A DNA stretch of 64,000 nt from Malania oleifera (taxonomy: Eukaryota; Streptophyta; Magnoliopsida; Santalales; Ximeniaceae): contig NC_080421.1 of assembly GCF_029873635.1 (NCBI RefSeq), positions 38,668,617 through 38,732,616 of the forward strand. The letters are read 5' to 3'. Shown piece by piece: positions 49,851 to 61,775 of the stretch. The notes under the pieces are model-generated. The model did not search any database, had not been told where the DNA came from, and saw only the letters and a program-made list of their open reading frames with translations. The translations under genes were made by a program, and so were the position numbers. The stretch's first letter is position 1, and every line of letters starts with the position of its first letter.

Positions 49851-52800
49851 ATATCAAATTAATATTTAAGAAATTGTTATATAACCCCTATTGCTCTCGA
49901 TGAAAATTTTTTAATTAACAGAAAATAGTTGTAGATTTTTGTAAAATTGCACAAAAAAATTTCATTTTTTAATATATATATATCGCGATGTAACAATATA
50001 TATTTTCTTGTTTAAATATTTTCTTATAAAAGTATTTGAATAACTCCGTTGTTGCATAATTTTATATCTTATGAAGGAAAATGAAAATTTAATATATTAT
50101 GGATATTCTCCTAGAGGTTTAAGGTCTTTTTTACAATTTTCTCAAGATTTTTCTAAATTTTGTTGATTTCCTCTTGAAACTTTTGAACAGTTCAACAACT
50201 TAAAAAAAAAAAAAATGAATATTTTATTAAAACTTGACATTTTCATGCAATTTCAATTTTTTTATGAAATTTAAGATTTTTTTACATCTTTATAAGACTT
50301 CAGAGTATTGGGAATTTTTTTTATGTATTTATTTGGGATTTCTAGCGAAATTTTCCTTTGTTTTATGAAATCTCTTGGTTTATTTTATTCTATTATGTAT
50401 TTCTTTTATTTTTCCATGGATTTACTTATTTTTGTTGAGTTTGTTGAATTATCTGCTTTTTGAATTTTTATTTTGTATTTTTATTATTTTATTTTTTGTT
50501 TTAATTTTATTCATTTAAAGCAAAGATATATTACACACACATACACATATATGACATAAAATAAATCAAGTCTAGTCAAAGCTATCAACCTAATTGGGTT
50601 CAATCGGGTGGGTTCAATCGGGTTGGACTTGATTGTAATTAGGATTAAAAGGTCATAGATGGAGATGGGAGGAGGAATTACACTCAAAATCCCTCCCCCC
50701 GCCCCCCCCCCCCCAACCCTTCTCTTTCTTTCCTAGATGTTGGTGCAATCACAATTATCGCAATGTTTCGAAATAGGGGTCTAGAATGGTGAAAGATGAT
50801 GATAATAATGGTTCAATGGAATCGTCACTAACATGTTATTTTCGTAAGTGTGGTTAGTTCACCAAATTACTACTAGTTGATTGGTATCTAAACTAATCCT
50901 AAGGCCAAGAAACCGATAGTCTCAATCTTGTTGGCTTTTTGAGTCCGAACTCTATTTTGATGCTGACAAACCACCAGTATCTTATGTGTGCGTTTAGTGT
51001 TTGAATATGTTGTCATTTCAGCACCAATATAAGATACTGCAAAATGGAAGCCAGTAGAGACATAAAGCTCACACACTCTTGGCGAATTCCACTAAAAATG
51101 AAGAGCAAGAGAAGAAGACATTTTGAGTTTAAATTTGTCTTGCATTTATTTTTTTATATCTTTGGTCTGTAATAATGCATGCATCTGCATGATATTTTTT
51201 TAATGCTCAGAAATATCATAGACTGACCATAGGGACCGAACGTATCTTAGGGCACCTTTCGGTCGACCAACGCCAGGTTTTTGGCCTTAGACCTTAGGTT
51301 CCCACACATTGTACACAAAGTCCCCTATATCACTCTTCATATTAGAGGAGTTAATTTTGGCTAAAATTGACTTAATTGAAAATGCTGAGTGTATTTGGGT
51401 GACCGAACCCATTGCGTTTAAAACGCTTCAGGCGACCGAAGCCTAGACAAGTCAAAAGTTTGACTTGGTTTGGGCGACCGAACCAAATTGAACTGATCTC
51501 CCTCGGGTGACCGAACCTCTATCAGTGTACTTTTCACCTTCCCCGAGCGCTCGAACTCCGTGTTCAAAATGTCCTCGGGAGACCAAACTTTTAAGTTCGG
51601 TTAACCAAACTTTGTACCGGGCACCCGAATCGCACGCAAATGTTTCTGACTTTGGTTCAATGAACCGAACCTAGATTTGGGCGACCAAACTCTTTAAAAT
51701 ACCTTTTTTAGTTGAGTTTGTTCGGGCGACCGAACCTTAGGTCGGGCACCCGAATCGTGCGGGTTAATTTGTTTTTACCAAGGTTATTTTTAATTAAACA
51801 TCATTGATCTTTTTCTAAAATGACCTCTGTATCCCCAACGATCATAATTTTCAGAAAATATATAAATACCCCCTCATTTTCTTTGATTAACAACTTTGAT
51901 TAACATAAATTTTCTCTTTAATCCTTGGTTAATCAAAGTTTCCCCAAAATGCCTTTTATTGTTTAAATCACTCTTTTGGGGCAAAAAGTTTTTTATACAA
52001 ATTTCTCCATCTCTCTTTCATGCATTTATTTCAAAATCATTTTATTGAGGAGAGTAATTTATTTAGGGCATTCTAATTGTTTTTACTCTCACATACCTTT
52101 CATCTTTGAAATATATTTTTGAGAGTATTACTTAGGGTTTCTCCGCAGTTATTTCTTTGGTAAATATATTTTAGGAGAAAATCATTTATTGCACAAGTGT
52201 TTTCTTGAGCCTAACTCCTAGATTCTCCAAATAGTTTTCATTTGCATAAATCTTTACTAGAGAACATATTACTCATATTTCACACACATATATTATTTGT
52301 GCAAAAATCATTGAAAGAGCAAAACTCAAGGTTCTCCTATATTGTTATTGAAATATATTTTTGGAGAAAATATTTTATTAGGGTTTAAATATAGTTAAAC
52401 ATCCTTACTCTCCTGACCATCATTTCATATCATTGGAGTGTGTATTTTCATGAGCTTATTGTGTACACTTCAGCTTGTATTTTTAGAAGCACTTTGATGT
52501 ACAAAATGGTTTTTATTGTAACGGTTGGGTTCGGCCCGTGAACTGAACTGGGGAGTCTCAGCCCCGTAAGTGAGACCGGTTCAATTTAATCCAGAATTGA
52601 ACTGGGGAGTTTCAGCCCCGCAAGTGAGACTAGTTCGGCTTAACCTAATAATTGAGTTAAGGTTTTTCTCGCCCTGTAAGGAGAGGATGTAATCGGTGCC
52701 GCTCCAACCGTTTAAGTGGGCTTAGTGGAATCCTTGGGGGGTATGCCCAAGGCGGGGATGTAAGCTGGTTTGGCCGAACTTCGATAACAGATCTGGTGTC

Positions 52801-54947
52801 ACTCTCTCCCTATCTCATTTAAATTACTACACTTTAATTTCCACATGTGTATGCTTTCATTTATCATTATTATCTGCATGCTCACCTCTATTTCAAATGA
52901 GATATGTTTCACTTGTATGACTGCTTTTATTGTTTTATTAATTTACTGACACGTGAAAATAAGATATAATATGTGGTGAATGGCGTAAATGTTTAATTTA
53001 GTCGAAATTGTTTTAAAACCCAATTCAACCCCCCTCTTGGGATCACAAAAATTCCAACATATCTCCTTTTATCCAAACTAGGATCGAAAGTACAGTTATA
53101 TATGATAAATGTATTAGTACTTCCTACACACTAGTTCTATTAACGGTATATAATTAACTATAAATTATCTCAATTTGAATCATAGAGTCCTCAATTAACT
53201 TTTAAAAACAAGTCCAATAAATATTAAAATTTTTTTAAAAAAAATTAAGTGTGTTTTAGGAATGCCTAATAAGGTTTTAAAGGAGAGAATCTTATTAGAT
53301 AAACTTCCTTTATAACTTATATAGGTAAGGTCTGAAACACCTCTTTACCAAAATATGATATATACAAATATTAAATAAATAAAATGATTATACAAATGCA
53401 TCAAATTTAATAAAAAATGATATTTAAAACATTCCTAGATTTTTCAGAATTTTTTCAAAAACTTTTCTGAAATTTTCTAAAATTTTCTCGCAATTTCCTA
53501 GGATTTTTAAAGAATTTTCTCCATTTTATTTATTTTTATATTTATATATTATTTTTATATTTGTTTGGTTGCTTGAGTCAAAATGACTCAAAGAATTTTT
53601 TTTTTTCCCTTTTTTTTCTTAATTTTTTTATATAATTTTCCCATTCTTTAATTAAAAATGAATTGAAAATAATTTTTTATAAAAATTTTTTATAAAAAAT
53701 AGGGTGATTCATGATGGGGCTACATGTGTTACCATGTGTCAAACCACACAAGGCAACTTGTGATAGCACGTGATACTTTTATTTTCTTTTGTTAAAATCA
53801 TGAGGCGACACGTGGTAGTGTGACATCAGCGTGACGTCATTGACTACATGGTGGAATGGTATTGGCTCCATTTTAGGTTTATTGGGTCAAAATTTAACCT
53901 TGTTCAAGGTTCTGTTAAGAATTGGCTTTGGTATTTTTGGTCTAAATTTTTAGGACTTTAGAGACTTAAATGTGGGCTTTAATTGCAAAATATATAAACC
54001 TTGTTAGGCCAAATGCTCGACTTTAAAATTCAATAATTTCAAACGGGCCAGAAATTAAAAAGACAAATAGCTGAACCAACTAATCTAAAAAAAATTAAAG
54101 GAATGGGTACTACCATTTTGCTCCTCTATTTCTGAATCTTTCAGTTTGCAAGCTTGTTTCTTCTCCTTGTTTAAACTCACTTAATTTTCTATTATCAAAC
54201 CTTCTTCTAGCCTCTGCAATTTGTGCCTTTCTTTAACCCCAAAAGTCTTGTCTCCGTCCTTCAATTTGAAATCCAAACTTTGTAGACTTCAACGTACTAG
54301 CCTTCTAGCTTCTTTTTGCTCTCAATTTTTTCAATTCTTCCTTTATTCTTCAAATTTCAATCTTTTAAACTCTTAGCCTTTGGCTCACTCCTTTTCTTTC
54401 TCCAACTTTTTTTCTCACCATTCTTTCACAAAACTTAATTTATAGGCCAACATTATATCATCCAATTAAGTTTGATTGATCAATCAATCTTAATTTATTA
54501 ATCAAAATTTAAACTAGTCACTTGATTATGTTTGATTAATCAATCAATTTTAATTGGTCAATCAAATTTAAAGCTAGTTACTTGATTTTTTATTCTGATT
54601 TATTTGTATTTTCCAATCTATAACTAACTAAAACTCTCTGGTGATGTGTGTGCCAATGTGAGTATGGAAGAGCTAGGCCATCAAATTACAATCATTATTA
54701 TTATTATAATTATTATTATTTATTTTCCATGTTTTTTTATTTTTTTTAAAATTTTACTAATAAATTTTACAAAAGGTAGTTTTTACTAAATAAGATCCCG
54801 AACAAAATTGTGTGTCATAGCGGCCCCTCTTTATAAGTTTTTACTTAGGATAATATAAAGACCTATCTCTTGGCATCCTATAAAGATAGGAAACACAAAT
54901 TTTGGACTGACCAATATATAGTAAAACCTTGGCAAAAGAGAATGTAT
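49851..54947. repeat. 5.1-kb direct tandem repeat, copy A
   Basis: Begins ATATCAAATTAATATTTAAG and ends GGCAAAAGAGAATGTAT. Copy B (54955-59977) matches along its whole length with scattered substitutions and small indels. Only seven bases (TTACCCT) separate the copies. It is non-coding; it contains an antisense solo LTR (50890-53059) and AT-rich flanks. No element termini are evident at the unit ends. Confidence 0.85.
50890..53059 (-). mobile_element. Solo LTR, antisense, within repeat A
   Basis: The - strand starts TGTTGGAATTTTTGTGATCC, then CCAAGAGGGGGG, the same start as the + oriented LTR at 61776. The flanks TATCT (50885-50889) and TATCT (53060-53064) form a 5-bp TSD. The outer end is AAACTAATCC on +, not the usual TG/CA, so that boundary is tentative. 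It contains an array of GGGCGACCGAACC motifs (about 51240-51760) and a repeated CGGTTC/GTGAGAC block (52520-52700). Confidence 0.6.
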
Positions 54948-55946
54948 TTACCCTATATCAAATTAATATTTAAGAAATTGTTATATAACCCCTATTGCTC
55001 TCGATGACAATTTTTTAATTAACAGAAAATAGTTGTACATTTTTTGTAAAATTGCACAAAAAAGTTCATTTTTTAATGTATATATCGCTATGTGAACAAT
55101 ATATATTTTCTTGTTTAAATATTTTCTTATAAAAGTATTTGAATAACTCGTTGTTGCATAATTTTATATCTTATGAAGGAAAATGAAAATTTAATATATT
55201 TTGGATATTCTCAGAGGTTTAAGGTCTTTTTTATAATTTTCTCAAGATTTTTCTAAATTTGGTTGATTTCCTCTTGAAACTTTTGAAAAGTTCAATAACT
55301 TTCTTAAAAAAATTTTTGAATATTTTATTAAAACTTGACATTTTCATGCAATTTCAAATTTTTTATGAAATTTAAGATATTTTTACATCTTTATGAGACT
55401 TCAGAGTATTGAGAATTTTTTTATGTATTTATTTGGGATTTTTAGTGAAATTTTCCTTCGTTTTATGAAATCTCTTGGTTTATTTTATTCTATTATGTAT
55501 TCCTTTTATTTTTCCATGTATTTACTTATTTTTGTTGAGTTTGCTGAATTATCTGCTTTTTGAATTTTTATTTTTTATTTTTATTATTTTATTTTTTGTT
55601 TTGATTTTATTCATTTAAAGTAAAGATATAATACACACACATACACATATATGACATAAAATAAATCAAGTCTAGTCAAAGCTACCAACCTAATTGGGTT
55701 CAATCGAGTTGGACATAGATGGAGATGGGAGGAGGAGGAATTACAGTCAAAATCCCCCTCCCCCCCCCCCCCCACCCTTCTCTTCTTTCCTAGATGTTGG
55801 TGCAATCACGATTATCGCAATGTCTCGAAATAGGGGTCTGGAATGGTGAAAGATGATGATAATAATGGTTCAATGGAGTCATCACTAACATGTTATTTTC
55901 GTAAGTGTGGTTAGTTCACCAAATTACTACCAGTTGATTGGTGTCT

Positions 55947-58016
55947 AAACTAATCCTAAAGCCAAGGAACCAATAGTCTTGATCTTGTTGGCTTTTTGAG
56001 TCCGAATTCTGTTTTGATGCTGACAAGTTACCAGTATCTTATGTGTGCATTTAGTGTTTGAACAGGTTGTCATTTCAGCACGAATATAAGATACTAGAAA
56101 ATGGAAGACAACAGGAACATAAAACTCACACACTCCTGGCGAATTCCACTGAAAATGAAGAGCAAGAGAAGAAGACATTTTGAGTTTAAATTTGTATTGT
56201 ATTTATTTTTTATATCTTTAGTTTGTAATAATGCATGCATCTGCATGATATGTTTTGAATGTTCAGAATTGTCATAGACTGACCATAGGGACCGAACGTA
56301 TCTTAGGGCACGGTTGACCGACGCCAGGTTTTTGGCCTTAAAACTTAGGTTCCCACACATTGTGCACAAAGTCCCCTATATCACTCTTCATATCAGGTGA
56401 GTTAATTTTGGCTAAAATTGACTTAATTGAAAATGCTGAGTGTGTTCGGGCGACCGAACCCTAGATAGGTCAAAAGTTTGACTTTGTTCGGGCAACCGAA
56501 CCTCTGTCAGTGTACTTTTCACCTTCCCTAGACGCTTGAACTCCGTGTTCAAAATGGCCTTGGGAGACCAAACTTTGTACCGGGCACCCGAACCACGCGC
56601 AAATGTTTTTGACTTTGGTTTAGCCAACTGAACCTAGACTCGGGTGACCGAACTCTTTAAAATACCTTTTTTAGCTGAGTCTGTTCGGGTGACCAAACCT
56701 TAGGTCGGGCACCTGAATCACGTGGGTTAATTTATTTTTACCGAGGTTATTTTTAATTAAACAGCATTAATCTTTTACTAAAATGACCTCCGTGTCCCCA
56801 ACGATCATAATTTTCAGAAAATCTATAAATACCCCCTCATTTGCTTTGATTAGCAACTTTAATTAACATAAATTTTCTCTCTAATCCTTGGTTAATCAAA
56901 GTTCCCCCAAAATGCCTTTTATTATTTAAATCACTCTTTTGGGGCAAAAAATTTTTTATACAAATCTCTCCATCTCTCTTTCATGCATTTATTTCAAAAT
57001 CGTTTTATTGAGGAGAGTAATTTATTTAGGGCATTGTTTTCACTCTCACATACCTTTCATCTTTGAAATATATTTTTGAGAGTATTGCTTAGGGTTTCTC
57101 CCCAATTATTTCTTTGGTAAATATATTTTAGGAGAAAATAATTTATTGCACAAATGTTTTCTTGAGCCTAACTCCTAGATTCTCCAAGTAGTTTTTATTT
57201 GCATAAATCTTTGTTGGAGAACATATTACTCATATTTCACACACATATATTATTTGTGCAAAAATCATTGAAAGAGAAAAACCCAAGGTTCTCCTATATT
57301 GTTATTGAAATATATTTTTGGAGAAAATATTTTATTAGGGTTTAAATATAGTTAAACACCTTTACTCCTTTGAGCCATTTCATATCATTGGAGTGTGTAT
57401 TTTCATGAGCTTATTGTGTACACTTCAGCTTGTATTTTTAGAAGCACTTTGATGTACAAAATGGTTTTTATTGTAACAGTTGAGTTCAGCCCGTGAATTG
57501 AACAGGGGAGTCTCAGTCCCGTAAGTGAGACCGGTTCGGTTTAACCCGAAATTGAACTGTGGAGTGTCAACCCCGCAAGTGAGACTAGTTCGGCTTAGCC
57601 TAGTAATTGAGTTGGGGTTTTTCTCGTCCCGTAAGGAGAGGATGTAATTGGTGCCGCTCCACTCGTTTAAGTGGGCTTAGTGGAATCCTTGGGGGGTATG
57701 CCCAAGGTGGAGATGTAAGCTGGTTTGGCCGAATCTCGATAACAGATCTGGTGTCACTCTCTCCTTATCTCATTTAAATTACTACACTTTAATTTCCGCA
57801 TGTGTATGCTTTCATTTATCATTATTATATGCATGCTCACCTCTATTTCAAATGAGATATGTTTCACTTGTATGTCTGCTTTTATTGTTTTATTAATTTA
57901 CTTACCTACATGAAAATGGAATATAATATGTGGTGAATCAGCGTAAATGTTTAATTTAGTCGAAAATGTTTTAAAACTCTATTCACCCCCCTCTTGGAAT
58001 CACACCAATTCCAACA
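55947..58016 (-). mobile_element. Solo LTR, antisense, within repeat B
   Basis: Counterpart of 50890-53059, about 100 bp shorter. The flanks are TGTCT (55942-55946) and TATCT (58017-58021), one change from the TSD in copy A. The insertion therefore predates the tandem duplication. The loss includes about two of the CGACCGAAC units. Confidence 0.6.
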
Positions 58017-59614
58017 TATCTCCTTTTATCAAAACTAGGATCGGAAGTACAGTTATAAAAGATGAATGTATTAGTACTCCCTACACAGTCATTCTTTTAA
58101 CGGTATAAAATAACTATAAATTATCTCAATTTGAATCATAGAGTCCTCAATTAACTTTTAAAAACAAGTCCAATAAATATGAAAATTTTTTAAAAAAATT
58201 AAGTGTGTTTTAGGAATGGCTAATAAGGTTTTAAAGGAGAGAATCTTATTAGATAAACTTCCTTTAGAACTTATATAGGTAAGGTCTGAAACACCTCTTT
58301 ACCAAAATATGATATATACAAATATTAAATAGATAAAATGATTATACAAATGCATCAAATTTAATAAAAAATGATATTTAAAACATTCCTAGATTTTCAG
58401 AATTTTTCAAAAACTTTTCTGAAATTTTGTAAAATTTTCTAGGATTTTTAAAGAATTTTCTCCATTTTATTTATTTTTATATTTATATTTTATTTTTATA
58501 TTTGTTTGGTTCCTTGAGTCAAAATGACTCAAAGAATTTTTTTTCCCTATTTTTTCTTATTTTTTATAAATTTTTTATAATTTTCCCATTCTTTGATTGA
58601 AAATAAATTTTTTTAAAAAAAATAGGGCGATTCATGATGGGGCTACCAAGTGTCAAACCACACAAGGCAACGTGTGATAGCAAGTGATACTTTTATTTTC
58701 TTTTTTTAAAACCATGAGGTGACACGTGGCAGTGTGACATCAGCGTGACGTCACTGACTACATGGTGGAATGGTATTGGCTCCATTTTAGGTTTATTGGG
58801 TCAAAATTAAACCTTGGTCAAGGTTCTGTTAAGAATTGGCTTTGGTATTTTTGGTCTAAATTTTTAGGACTTTAGAGACTTAAATGTGGGCTCTAATTGC
58901 AAAATATAAAAACATTGTTAGGCCAAATGCTCGACTTTAAAATTCAACAATTTCAAACTAGCCAGAAATTAAAAAGACACACAGCTGAACCAACTAATCT
59001 AATTAAAGGAATGGGTACTACCATTTTGCTCCTCTATTTTTGAATCTTTCAGTTTGCAAGCTTGTTTCTTCTCCTTGTTTAAACTCACTTAATTCTCTAT
59101 TGTCAAACCTTCTTCTAGCCTTGCAATTTGAGCCTTTCTTTAACCCCAAAAGTCTTGTCTCTGTCCTTCAATTTGAAATCCAAACTCTGTAGACTCCAAT
59201 GTACTAGCCTTCTAGCTTCTTTTTGCTCTCAATTTTTTCAATTCTTCCTTTATTCTTCAAATTTCAATCTTTTAAACTCTTAGCCTTTGGCTCACTCCTT
59301 TTCTTTCTCCAACTTTTTTTCTCACCATTCTTTCACAAAACTTAATTTTTAGGCCAACATTAGATCATCCAATTAAGTTTGATTGATCAATCAATCTTAA
59401 TTTATTAATCAAAATTTAAACTAATCACTTGATTATGTTTGATTAATCAATCAATTTTAATTGGTCAATCAAATTTAAAGCTAGTTACTTGATTTTTTAT
59501 TCTGATTTATTTGTATTTACCAATCTATAACTAACTAAAACTCTCTGGTGATGTGTGTGCCAATGTGAGTATGGAAGAGCTAGCCCATCAAATTACTATC
59601 ATTATTAGTATTGT

Positions 59615-59615
<1 letters not shown>

Positions 59616-59658
<43 letters not shown>

Positions 59659-59756
59659 TGATGATGATGATGATGATGATAATAATAATAATAATTATTA
59701 TTATTATTATAATTATAATAATAATAATTATTATTATTAGTATTATTATTATTTAT
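59616..59756. repeat. Compound trinucleotide microsatellite (AAT/ATG/ATT)
   Basis: Runs of AAT, then GAT/ATG, then ATT over about 140 bases. The corresponding site in copy A (about 54692-54722) is only about 30 bases. A frame through it (59553-59891) encodes runs of Ile and Met and is not a gene. Confidence 0.9.
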
Positions 59757-60079
59757 TTTCCATGTTTTTTTTATTTTTTAAAAATTTTATTAATAAATTT
59801 TACAAAGGTAGTTTTTACTAAAAAAGACCCTGAACAAAATTGGGTGTCACAGCGGCCCCTCTTTATAAGTTTGTTACTTGGAATAATATAAAGACTCTAT
59901 TGGCATCCTATAAAGATAGGAAACACAAATTTTGGACTGACCAATATATAGTAAAACCTTGGCAAAAGAGAATGTATGGATTTACAAAAGGTGCATAGAA
60001 TCTAGGTCAATTCAATAAACTTACAAAGTAAGGTGTAAGTTATCCTAATTTATGAAGAGATCACTACCATGGATTTGGA

Positions 60080-60620
60080 AACACGCTACATGCCTCCAAG
60101 GTAGATAAGTCATCACAACTTGAAAATGATTACTCGGACTTGAAAACTAATGCCTCATTCCTCCAAAGCAGACAAACATCACAACTTGAAAATGACTACT
60201 TTGATTCGAAGATTAATGCCACATACCTCTGAGATAACCAAAACATCACAACTTGAAAATGACTACTCGGATTTGAAAACTTATGTCACATGCCTCCGAA
60301 ATAGGAAAAACATCATAACTTGAAAATCACAACTTGAAAAGTGAATACCTAGGTCTCTAAGGTAGACGTCACAATTTGAAACTACTCGGATTTGGGAACT
60401 AATGTCACACACCTTCGAGGCAAACAAAACATCACAACTTGAAAGAGACTACTTGGATTTGGGAACTAATGTCACACGCCTCCAAAGTAGACATCATGAC
60501 TTGAGAACAACTACTTAGATTTGGGAACTAATGCCACTTGTCTTCGAGGTAGAAAAAACATCACAACTTGAAAAATAGACTACCCATATCTCTGAGGTAA
60601 ACATAAATGACTACTCGGGT
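60080..60620. repeat. Degenerate minisatellite, unit about 60-67 bp
   Basis: Eight or nine diverged units built on CATCACAACTTGAAAATGAC, TACTCGGATTTG and ATGCC(T/A)CC(G/A)AGGTAGA. Start points recur near 60111, 60177, 60245, 60310, 60370, 60430, 60488 and 60552. There are no identical repeats with unique spacers, so it is not CRISPR-like. It is probably internal to a retroelement. Confidence 0.75.
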
Positions 60621-61775
60621 TTCTGATTTATACAAATAAGATTTGATAAAATGACTACTTAGATTAGGGAGAATCAATCCCTATACCCTAAGTAGAACAT
60701 AAACCATTCTGGTCTATGGAAGGCAATGAATTGAATGTGTGAGAAGTGGAATGAATGCTATTCATAAGATCTATGAAATAAATTTGTATGATATGAATAT
60801 TATGATACATGACGTGAGGACACACATGTCCTAACTTTACTTATACAATGATAACACTTTACAGAATGCATATAGAATTCTTCCTATCACTATTGATGTT
60901 ATGCATGCAATGTATGAAGATGCACAAATCTCCTCTTCAATTATGCTCGTGAACCGACACCTATCCAAACAATAGATGAGATTCTAAAATCAATCTTTCC
61001 CATATTTCATTTTCACTACTACGGTTCTCAAATTCAAATTCGTGGAGAGGAAGGTTTATGCTTTACCAATGATGCCCCTACTAGTGACTTTCAAGAGACC
61101 TATACTCTTGGGCAGATGATATAACCTATCTTCTCTTATTTAAATGCCTTTGAATCTTGTCTTTTAAAACTTGGCATGACATTTGTCCTAGGTCACTTTG
61201 CACCAAGTTACTCAAGTTTATAGTTTGACCTATTAATCCCAAGAATGTTGATTAACCAATGCTTCCTTGAACTCTTCTGACAACAGCATCCTATTAGGGA
61301 CCACATTCTCAATGTTTAAATCATTTTGAAGTTAAATGAATAAGCATGCAATCAGGTAACACAATCTCATTAGGGATACGAATAAAACTTTCAAACCTGT
61401 CTATTTGCATAGTTTTTGTGATTTAATAAGGAACTTTACCAATACTCTAACAATATGTAGCCATGATGTCAACTTAGATAATCAAGTCAATGGGCAAACA
61501 TATATGATTTCTCACTGATAATCCCCTTTTTCTTCTCATAGGAAAAAAGCAAAACCGACCCTGCTGATCTATTGCACCCACTTCTTCCCTATTCCACAAT
61601 AAATTTTATGTCTACTTCTGGTAGTACCTTCTTGATATGTTTCCCATAGCTCATTTCAATATTTCCATCCTAAATCACAATCAATGTCTTATCGATGATT
61701 TGATAAGTATTTTAACCCGAAGGTGAACTTTAAGTGTAGTGACTCAAAGAATAATAGTACTTTAATAATAAAGAG
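60621..61775. other. No supported gene; probably retroelement-derived
   Basis: The sequence continues from the minisatellite. It contains many stops in all frames and no recognisable domain. It ends at the LTR start at 61776. Confidence 0.45.

Larger units (their letters stand above)
54955..59977. repeat. 5.0-kb direct tandem repeat, copy B
   Basis: Direct copy of 49851-54947, slightly shorter. Differences include loss of motif units in the LTR, a longer trinucleotide array (59616-59756) and small indels. After 59977 the sequence continues into DNA not present after copy A. Confidence 0.85.

Noticed and set aside
59553-59891. Open frame encoding long Ile/Met runs
   Set aside because: It is a translation of the AAT/ATG/ATT microsatellite and is absent in the equivalent position of copy A.
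60080-60620. Regularly spaced repeats resembling a CRISPR array
   Set aside because: Units diverge along their whole length, there are no conserved repeats with unique spacers and no cas genes, and the DNA is plant nuclear.
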